From assembly GCA_001577635.1 (NCBI GenBank), contig LSBP01000004.1, positions 1 through 64,000 of the forward strand: DNA of 64,000 nt. The letters run 5' to 3'. Under the pieces are notes generated by a model that was not told the origin of the DNA, did not search any database, and worked only from the letters and a program-made list of their open reading frames with translations. Numbering within the stretch: the first letter of the stretch is position 1; each line of letters begins with the position of its first letter. A program made the position numbers and the translations under genes. Below, one piece after another: positions 58,615-64,000 of this stretch. This stretch comes from Halomonadaceae bacterium T82-2. Its GTDB lineage: Bacteria > Pseudomonadota > Gammaproteobacteria > Pseudomonadales > Halomonadaceae.

Positions 58615-59421
58615 TCAGGCGTGCAGCGGGGCGGGTGTATTTCGGTGGGGAGTGGTGCCAGCGTCGGCCAGGTAGAGGCTGACGTCGTGGGCCTCCATCA
58701 GCGTCAGGATGCTCTCGGGTGGCTGTCGGTCGGTGAACAGGGCGTCGATCTGGGCGATGTTGCCCTGTCGAACCACGGCGTTGCGGCGGAACTTGGAATG
58801 ATCGGCGGTCAGGTAGACCTGGCGGGAATTGTGGATGATCGCCTGGGCGACGCGCACCTCCTGGTAGTCGAATTCCAGCAGCGAGCCGTCATCGTCGATG
58901 CCGCTGATGCCGATGATGCCGAAGTCCACCTTGAACTGGTTGATGAAGTCGATGGTTGCCTCGCCGATGATGCCGCCGTCGCGGGAGCGCACCTGGCCGC
59001 CGGCGACGATCACGTTGAAGTCTTCCTTGTGCTGCAGGATGGCGGCCACGTTGAGGTTGTTGGTGATCACCTCGAGGCCGTGATGCGCGAGCAGGGCCTC
59101 GGCGACGATCTCGTTGCTGGTGCCGATGTTGATGAACAGCGAGGCATGATCGGGGACGTGGCTGGCCAGCAGGGCGGCGATGCGCCGCTTGGCGTCCAGA
59201 TTGAGCGTCTTGCGGGTCTGGTAGGCAGTGTTGACGGTGCTGGACTCGAGCCCGGCGCCACCGTGGACGCGCCGGATCAGCCCGTCGTCGGCCAGGGCGT
59301 TGAGGTCGCGCCGAATGGTCTGGGGGGTGACGCCGAAGTCCCGGGTGAGCTGCTCGATGGAGGCATATCCCTGGCGCCTGACCAGGGCGACGATGGCGTC
59401 GTGGCGTTGCTGCTGGGTCAT
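58615..59421 (-). CDS. glpR: glycerol-3-phosphate regulon repressor, DeoR family
   Basis: 268-aa DeoR family repressor: N-terminal HTH ([42 protein letters not shown]) and C-terminal sugar-phosphate-sensing domain ([31 protein letters not shown]). The ATG at 59421 is preferred over a TTG six codons upstream. Located between glpD and the divergent glpK. No glpF in this window. Confidence 0.93.
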   Translation of the reverse strand: MTQQQRHDAIVALVRRQGYASIEQLTRDFGVTPQTIRRDLNALADDGLIRRVHGGAGLESSTVNTAYQTRKTLNLDAKRRIAALLASHVPDHASLFINIGTSNEIVAEALLAHHGLEVITNNLNVAAILQHKEDFNVIVAGGQVRSRDGGIIGEATIDFINQFKVDFGIIGISGIDDDGSLLEFDYQEVRVAQAIIHNSRQVYLTADHSKFRRNAVVRQGNIAQIDALFTDRQPPESILTLMEAHDVSLYLADAGTTPHRNTPAPLHA

Positions 59422-59520
59422 GGTAATCGCTGTCGGCAAGATGGGCGGGAGTCGGCGCCGCGGGCCGGCTCGTCAGACGCTATGGTATCAGGTGTGCGGC
59501 ATGGCGAGAGAGGAACGTGA

Positions 59521-59536
59521 ATGTTCTCTTGCGAAA
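59521..59536. promoter_or_regulatory. weak GlpR-like box before glpK
   Basis: ATGTTCTCTTGCGAAA resembles the reverse complement of the second glpD box (ATGTTCGTTTTCGATT) at 11 of 16 positions, and CGAACATC recurs at 59568-59575 as a half-site. It lies about 95 bp before the glpK ATG, in the glpR-glpK divergent region. Confidence 0.35.
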
Positions 59537-59629
59537 GTCTAGTGGTGTGTCCGGTGGTGGGAAGCGAACATCGGTGCTTGTCCATCCGTTGTCATCGGGT
59601 CCGTTCATCGTCAGAAGGAGTTGTGCATC

Positions 59630-61123
59630 ATGGCATCCTGCATCCTTGCCATCGACCAGGGGACGACCAGTTCCCGGGCCATACTGTTCGATCGCCACGG
59701 GCAGGTTCATGGCGTGGCTCAGGAGGCGTTCCCGCAGTCGTTTCCCCGGGATGGCTGGGTCGAGCATGATCCCGAGGCGATCTGGCAGTCGGTGCATCGG
59801 ACCTGCCGTCAGGTGCTGGCTGATGCCAGCCTCCAGGCCGGTGATGTGGTAGCGGTGGGGCTGACCAATCAGCGCGAGACCACACTGGTCTGGGAGCGTG
59901 ACAGCGGTCGCCCTGTCTATCCGGCGATCGTCTGGCAGGACCGGCGCACCGCCTCCCTGTGCCAGACGCTGAAAGAACAGGGGCACGATGCGCGGATTCG
60001 CGAGCGCACCGGCCTGCTGATCGATCCTTACTTCTCGGCGACCAAGCTGGCCTGGCTGCTCGACAGCATCGACGGACTGCGCGAGCGTGCCGAGCGCGGC
60101 GAACTGGCCTTCGGTACCATCGACAGTTTTCTGCTCTGGCGGCTGACCGGCGGCCGTGTGCACGCCACCGACGCCACCAACGCTTCGCGCACGGCGCTGT
60201 TCAACATTCACACTCAGCAGTGGGACGATGACCTGCTGGCGCTGTTCGACATCCCGCGCGCGTTGCTTCCCGAGGTGCGTGACTGCAGCGCCGACTTCGG
60301 CAGTGTCGACCCGACGGTGCTGGGCGCGCCGATCCCCATCGCTGGCGTGGCCGGTGACCAGCAGGCGGCGCTGGTCGGCCAGGCCTGCTTCTCGCCGGGC
60401 ATGGCCAAGAGCACCTACGGTACCGGCTGTTTCATGGTTCTCAATACCGGCGATACGCCGGCGGTGTCGCGCAACCAGCTGTTGACCACCGTGGCCTATC
60501 GGCTCGAGGGCAAGACGACCTATGCGATGGAGGGCAGCATCTTCGTCGCCGGCGCGGCGATCCAGTGGCTGCGCGACGGCCTGGGTCTGCTTCGCGAGGC
60601 AGCCGATTCCGAGACGCTGGCGCGTGCCGCGCGGGCCGAGCACGGCGTTTATCTGGTGCCGGCGTTCACCGGGCTCGGCGCGCCGCACTGGGACCCCGGG
60701 GCGCGCGGTGCGATCCTCGGCCTGACCCGTGATACCGGCATCGGCGAGATCGTCGCCGCGGGGCTACAGTCGGTCTGCTATCAGACCCGTGATCTGCAGG
60801 CGTGCATGAGCGCCGATATCGCCACGACCGGCGACACGCTGCGCGTGGATGGCGGCATGGTGGGCAACGACTGGATGATGCAGTTTCTGGCCGACATGCT
60901 CGGCGTGACGGTGGAGCGTCCGCATGTGCTCGAGACCACGGCGCTGGGTGCGGCCTACCTCGCCGGCCTGCAGGTCGGCTGGTATCAGGGGCTCGATGAT
61001 ATTGCACGGCTGTGGCACGGCGAGCGCCGTTTTCAGCCGACGATGCCGGAAGCACAGCGCGAGCGGCTCTATCGCGGATGGCTGGATGCCGTGGCGCGGG
61101 TCAAGAGCGGCGAGGCGGGCTGA
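59630..61123 (+). CDS. glpK: glycerol kinase
   Basis: 497-aa FGGY kinase phosphorylating glycerol. ATP-site [10 protein letters not shown] near residue 8, [34 protein letters not shown] and [16 protein letters not shown] are diagnostic. AAGGAG stands 9 nt before the ATG. Supplies substrate for GlpD. Confidence 0.97.
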   Translation: MASCILAIDQGTTSSRAILFDRHGQVHGVAQEAFPQSFPRDGWVEHDPEAIWQSVHRTCRQVLADASLQAGDVVAVGLTNQRETTLVWERDSGRPVYPAIVWQDRRTASLCQTLKEQGHDARIRERTGLLIDPYFSATKLAWLLDSIDGLRERAERGELAFGTIDSFLLWRLTGGRVHATDATNASRTALFNIHTQQWDDDLLALFDIPRALLPEVRDCSADFGSVDPTVLGAPIPIAGVAGDQQAALVGQACFSPGMAKSTYGTGCFMVLNTGDTPAVSRNQLLTTVAYRLEGKTTYAMEGSIFVAGAAIQWLRDGLGLLREAADSETLARAARAEHGVYLVPAFTGLGAPHWDPGARGAILGLTRDTGIGEIVAAGLQSVCYQTRDLQACMSADIATTGDTLRVDGGMVGNDWMMQFLADMLGVTVERPHVLETTALGAAYLAGLQVGWYQGLDDIARLWHGERRFQPTMPEAQRERLYRGWLDAVARVKSGEAG

Positions 61124-61180
61124 CGCCGGTGAGGACGCCCAAGCGTTTGAGTTGGGCTGCATTTTTTCATCGAGACGGGC

Positions 61181-61208
61181 TTGCATTTTTCGGCGCTATC
61201 CGTAGAAT
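61181..61208 (+). promoter_or_regulatory. sigma70 promoter of the tRNA-Val genes
   Basis: TTGCAT (61181-61186), 16-bp spacer, TAGAAT (61203-61208); start near 61215, about 33 nt before the first mature tRNA. Confidence 0.7.
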
Positions 61209-61247
61209 ACGCTTCCGTTGTCGGGGCACACGAACCGGCAAGTCGGC

Positions 61248-61324
61248 AGGACCGTAGCTCAGTTGGTTAGAGCGCCACGTTGACATCGTGGAGGTCAGCG
61301 GTTCAAATCCGCTCGGTCCTACCA
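61248..61324 (+). tRNA. tRNA-Val (GAC), copy 1
   Basis: 77 nt including encoded CCA. Acceptor AGGACCG / CGGTCCT, D-arm GCTC..GAGC, anticodon stem CCACG / CGTGG with loop TTGACAT (anticodon GAC), T-arm AGCGG-TTCAAAT-CCGCT. Confidence 0.97.
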
Positions 61325-61365
61325 AGCCGCTTTCGAGTGGCAATGTCGTGTGAAACTGCGTTTGC

Positions 61366-61442
61366 AGGACCGTAGCTCAGTTGGTTAGAGCGCCACGTTG
61401 ACATCGTGGAGGTCAGCGGTTCAAATCCGCTCGGTCCTACCA
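61366..61442 (+). tRNA. tRNA-Val (GAC), copy 2
   Basis: Identical in sequence to copy 1 and 41 bp downstream, also with encoded CCA. A terminator follows at 61450, so both are cut from one transcript. Confidence 0.97.
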
Positions 61443-61449
61443 GATTTCG

Positions 61450-61481
61450 AACGCCCGATTCCCTCAGGAGTCGGGCGTTTT
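61450..61481 (+). terminator. terminator of the tRNA-Val transcript
   Basis: 9-bp stem AACGCCCGA / TCGGGCGTT with a 12-nt loop and TTTT tail. Confidence 0.82.
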
Positions 61482-61495
61482 CGCGTTCGTCTGAT

Positions 61496-62449
61496 TCATG
61501 GCAGGTGCCTGTCGACGAAGCGCGTGATCTCCGTCAGCGCCTGCCGGGCCGCGGTCAGGCGCGGCGCGAATCCCACGAAGACATGCGGCATGTCGGGCCA
61601 CAGGCTCAGCTTTACCGGGCTGCCGCTCTGGCTGGCCTGCTCGGCATAGCGACGGCTGTCATCGAGCAGCACTTCCGCCTCGCCGCACTGGATCAGTGTC
61701 GGCGGCAGGTTGCTCAGGTCGCCCTCGAGTGGCGAGACGCGAGGGTCGCTGACCGAGGCCGCGGGCGGCTCGCCCAGATAGAGCTGCGTGATCAGCGGCA
61801 ACAGCGCGGGGTCGAGGATCGGCTCGACGTCGGCCTTGCGGTGCAGCGAATCGCTTTCCCAGCTCAGGTCGGTGGCCGGCGAGAAGGCGATGGCCGCGTC
61901 AGGGCGTCGTTGCCCCGTTGCGCCGAGTTCATTCAGGCAGGCCAGCACCAGGTTGCCGCCGGCACTGTCACCGGCGATCAGCAGGGGTGCGTCGCCGTGT
62001 TCGTCGGCCAGCCATGCCCAGGCATCGAGGCAGTCCTCGAGGCCGGCCGGGAACGGATGTTCCGGTGCCAGCCGGTAGTCGATGCTGATGACCTCGGCGC
62101 GGCAGGCCTGGGCGAGTCGGGCAGCCAGCGGGCGATGACTCGCCGCGCTGCCGGCCATCCAGCTGCCGCCGTGCACATAGAGCAGATAGCGCCCGGCGGT
62201 GCCCGGTGGCTCGTCCGGGCACAGGCGTTCGGCGGCGATGACCCGGCCGTCGCGGGCCGGGATCAGCAGCGGCTCGACGCGACAGCGAATCGTCAGAATG
62301 CTCGGGTCGGCGGCAAAGTAGCTCTCGAGCAGCCGCCGCTTGACGGTCAGGTCATTGCCGCTGGCCGTGTTCAGGCTCTTGAGGCGCTCGAAGTGGGCGA
62401 GCACGGCGTCCAGGCCTTCATGGTTCGCGCCGGGCGAGGTGGTCGTCAT
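61496..62449 (-). CDS. alpha/beta hydrolase, hormone-sensitive lipase type
   Basis: 317-aa esterase of the HSL (family IV, Abhydrolase_3) group. Oxyanion HGGSW in LLYVHGGSWMAG, nucleophile elbow GDSAGG, a late Asp region (CGEAEVLLDDS) and a terminal His region (WPDMPHVFVGF) give the Ser-Asp-His triad. No signal peptide. Substrate unknown, probably a short-chain ester. 15 bp beyond the terminator of the tRNA genes, convergent. Confidence 0.88.
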   Translation of the reverse strand: MTTTSPGANHEGLDAVLAHFERLKSLNTASGNDLTVKRRLLESYFAADPSILTIRCRVEPLLIPARDGRVIAAERLCPDEPPGTAGRYLLYVHGGSWMAGSAASHRPLAARLAQACRAEVISIDYRLAPEHPFPAGLEDCLDAWAWLADEHGDAPLLIAGDSAGGNLVLACLNELGATGQRRPDAAIAFSPATDLSWESDSLHRKADVEPILDPALLPLITQLYLGEPPAASVSDPRVSPLEGDLSNLPPTLIQCGEAEVLLDDSRRYAEQASQSGSPVKLSLWPDMPHVFVGFAPRLTAARQALTEITRFVDRHLP

Positions 62450-62577
62450 GGCTGTTCCCCGGGAGTCGGAAAGTGGCGTGATGGTCCGGGTTCAGCATGG
62501 CGGGTCCGGCCGATTCGGGCAATCGGTCGGGCGAGGAGGGGGGAATGCTGGCTTGGCGCACTCGGCGAGCTGCCGGC

Positions 62578-62661
62578 GACAGGTCGTCGAGGGAGCGCTG
62601 TGGACCCTTCCATGGGCGCTACCTCGGCCGCCCCTGGCGAGAACTCCCTCTTTGAACTGTC
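62578..62661 (-). repeat. 85-bp palindrome-ended intergenic repeat, copy B
   Basis: Reverse-oriented relative of the element at 49004-49088, 84 bp. Read on the minus strand it starts GACAGTTC, shares AGGTAGCGCCCA.GGA.GGGT and ends GACCTGTC. It lies in the gene-free 257 bp between the HSL hydrolase and fRMsr genes. The rest of that gap shows nothing else. Confidence 0.72.
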
Positions 62662-62705
62662 CTCAGGTGCCGCTCGGCACACAGCGCCGCGATAGACCGG
62701 CGAAA

Positions 62706-63170
62706 TCAATCCAGGCGCGGTAGATCGCTGGCCGCCACGAACGTGTCGACCAGCCGTTCGATGCCGGCCTGGTCGGCGGCGCTGAAACGGGCCGGGCTCG
62801 GACTGTCGAGATCCAGCACGCCCCACAGCCGGCCGTCGACGATGATGGGCACCACCAGTTCGGAGCGTGAGGCGGCATCGCAGGCGATATGATCGGCCAC
62901 GGCATGCACGTCATCGACGCGCTGGGTCGCGTGGCTGCGGGCTGCGGCGCCGCACACCCCCTTGTCGAAGGGAATCGGGTTGCAGGCCGGCTTGCCCTGG
63001 AAGGGGCCGAGCACCAGGGTCATCGGGCGACGGTGCAGGTAGAAACCGGCCCAGTTCAGCTCGCCGACCTCCTGCATCACGAAGGCGCAGGTCTGGGCGG
63101 CGTTGGTCAGCCAGTCGCGGGTGTCGAGCAGGGCTGCGAGCTGACGCTCGAGCAGGGCGTAGTCGGTCAT
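62706..63170 (-). CDS. msrC: free methionine-(R)-sulfoxide reductase (GAF domain)
   Basis: 154-aa GAF-fold thioredoxin-dependent reductase. The three catalytic/resolving cysteines are present as Cys63, Cys73 and Cys97, with 10- and 24-residue spacing identical to the E. coli fRMsr. Family motifs NWAGFYLHR, LGPFQGKPAC, GVCGAAA and SELVVPI..GRLWGVLDLDSP are intact. The ATG at 63170 follows AAGGAGC. It lies downstream of metQ on the same strand: free methionine uptake and repair side by side. Confidence 0.92.
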   Translation of the reverse strand: MTDYALLERQLAALLDTRDWLTNAAQTCAFVMQEVGELNWAGFYLHRRPMTLVLGPFQGKPACNPIPFDKGVCGAAARSHATQRVDDVHAVADHIACDAASRSELVVPIIVDGRLWGVLDLDSPSPARFSAADQAGIERLVDTFVAASDLPRLD

Positions 63171-63190
63171 GGAAGGCTCCTTGGAAATGA

Positions 63191-63215
63191 CTCGGGCCGG
63201 CAAGGCCGGCCCGAG
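63191..63215 (-). terminator. hairpin after metQ
   Basis: 11-bp stem CTCGGGCCGGC / GCCGGCCCGAG with a 3-nt loop; read leftward it is followed by TCATTTCC, only weakly T-rich. Probably a partial terminator between metQ and the fRMsr gene. Confidence 0.5.
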
Positions 63216-63245
63216 AAAACGGTGCGTGCGTGACGAGCGGTGGAC

Positions 63246-64000
63246 TTATTTCCAGCCGGGCACCGCGCCGCCCTTGAACAGCTCGTCGGCCTTGTCGATC
63301 ACCGCCTGGCTGTGATAGGCGTCGACCAGCTCCTGGATCGCCTCGCGGTCCTGGTCGCCTTCGCGCACCACGATCAGGTTGACGTAGGGCGACTCCGGGC
63401 CTTCCTTGATCAGGGCGTCATCCAGGCTCAGGCCGGCGGGCTGGGCGAAGGTGTTGTTGATGAACGCCATGTCGACGTCCGGCAGCACGCGGGGCAGCTG
63501 GGCGGCCTCGATCTCGCGGAACTCGAAGTCATGCGGGTTCTCGGCGATGTCGATCGGTGTCGCCTCGAGGTTGTTCGGGTCGTTGAGCGTGAGCAGGCCC
63601 TTGTTGTGCATCAGGATCAACGCCCGGCCCTCGTTCGACGGGTCGTTGGGCAGCGCGATGGTGGCGCCATCGGGCAGTGCGTCGATGCTGTCATACTTGT
63701 CGGAGTAGGCGCCGATCGGGTAGACGAAGGTGCGCCCGGCGATGGCGAACTTGTAGCCGCGATCGCGAACCATCGACTTCATGTACGGCTCGTGCTGATA
63801 GGCGTTGGCATCCAGACTGCCGTCGGCCAGGGCGGCGTTGGGCGTGACGTAGTCGGTGAACTCGACGATCTCCACGTCGAGGCCGTACTTGTCCTTGGCG
63901 ATCTGCTTGGCGACCTTCATGACATCGGTTTCCGGACCGGCCACGGTGCCGACCTTGATGTGGTCGTCGGCGGCCTGGACGCTGCCGATCATGCCCAGGC
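63246..64000 (-). CDS. metQ: D-methionine ABC transporter substrate-binding protein MetQ, N-terminus outside window
   Basis: Periplasmic methionine-binding protein of the NlpA/MetQ family; about 251 codons are visible and the gene continues past the window edge. The visible N-terminal part ends a signal peptide (..GMIGSVQA-ADD) and continues KVGTVAGPETDVMKVAKQIAKDKYG. NDPSNEGRALILMHNKGLL, FINNTFAQPAGL and the C-terminal GGAVPGWK are typical of the family. The cleavage region lacks a lipobox Cys in the visible part, unlike E. coli MetQ; the missing 5' end prevents a firm statement. metN and metI are expected upstream. Confidence 0.9.
   Translation of the reverse strand, partial: LGMIGSVQAADDHIKVGTVAGPETDVMKVAKQIAKDKYGLDVEIVEFTDYVTPNAALADGSLDANAYQHEPYMKSMVRDRGYKFAIAGRTFVYPIGAYSDKYDSIDALPDGATIALPNDPSNEGRALILMHNKGLLTLNDPNNLEATPIDIAENPHDFEFREIEAAQLPRVLPDVDMAFINNTFAQPAGLSLDDALIKEGPESPYVNLIVVREGDQDREAIQELVDAYHSQAVIDKADELFKGGAVPGWK

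Overview
This GC-rich window is chromosomal DNA from a gammaproteobacterium. The gene set points to a halomonad (Halomonadaceae): Na+-coupled NSS and BCCT-type solute carriers, KtrAB potassium uptake, a urt-ure urea block, and gammaproteobacterial neighbourhoods such as metG-rsxB-nth, apbC-dcd, purM-purN and perM-hda. The genus cannot be fixed from the sequence alone. Almost all of the window is core metabolism. I see no prophage, plasmid genes, CRISPR array or secretion locus. The only transposon trace is a small IS5-type MITE.

Layout. 1-133: 3' end of a 5S rRNA gene and its terminator. 428-2966 (-): marR, ktrA, ktrB. 3203-5492 (+): maiA and an NSS transporter. 5675-9258: cobA, then a cNMP/CBS/DUF294 regulator overlapping a DEDDh exonuclease. 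9368-11033 (-): a BCCT carrier gene broken by a 10-bp repeat expansion. 11366-13189: acyl-CoA dehydrogenase. 13396-25075: a sigma54-type promoter followed by urtABCDE-ureDABCEFG-hupE, a continuous urea uptake and hydrolysis block. 25127-26369 (-): DUF1206 membrane protein and an unknown protein. 26675-27014: a gene-free stretch with the layout of a sigma54-transcribed, highly structured RNA ending in a strong terminator. 27108-31718: DUF2188, argF (behind a MITE), grxD, rnt, argG, HlyU family. 31856-34996: GST, queuosine-tRNA mannosyltransferase-like protein, cbpA-cbpM. 35025-40246 (-): thiI, metG, rsxB, nth. 40348-41933 (-): CHASE4-GGDEF diguanylate cyclase gene broken by an 8-bp repeat expansion. 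42069-46705: rhomboid protease, TerB, YihY, HopJ, arfB, and a coiled-coil membrane protein with an 18-bp repeat tract. 46868-49814: creatinase-like M24 protein, apbC, dcd. 50050-55738: purMN, perM-hda, yjbQ, fumC. 55809-61123: EEP-family protein and the glycerol genes glpD, glpR, glpK. 61248-61442: two identical tRNA-Val(GAC). 61496-64000: HSL-type hydrolase, fRMsr and the C-terminal part of metQ.

How the genes work together. The largest unit takes up urea by an ABC importer and hydrolyses it with nickel urease. A consensus -24/-12 promoter indicates control by nitrogen limitation. The glycerol block has divergent glpR and glpK, with tandem GlpR-like boxes in front of glpD. Two genes, the BCCT carrier and the diguanylate cyclase, are each put out of frame by one extra copy of a short direct repeat; removing one unit restores each frame exactly. 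An 85-bp palindrome-ended intergenic repeat occurs twice, in opposite orientations (49004-49088 and 62578-62661). The most novel candidate is the structured RNA at about 26700-27014. All assignments come from reading the sequence; no database search was run.
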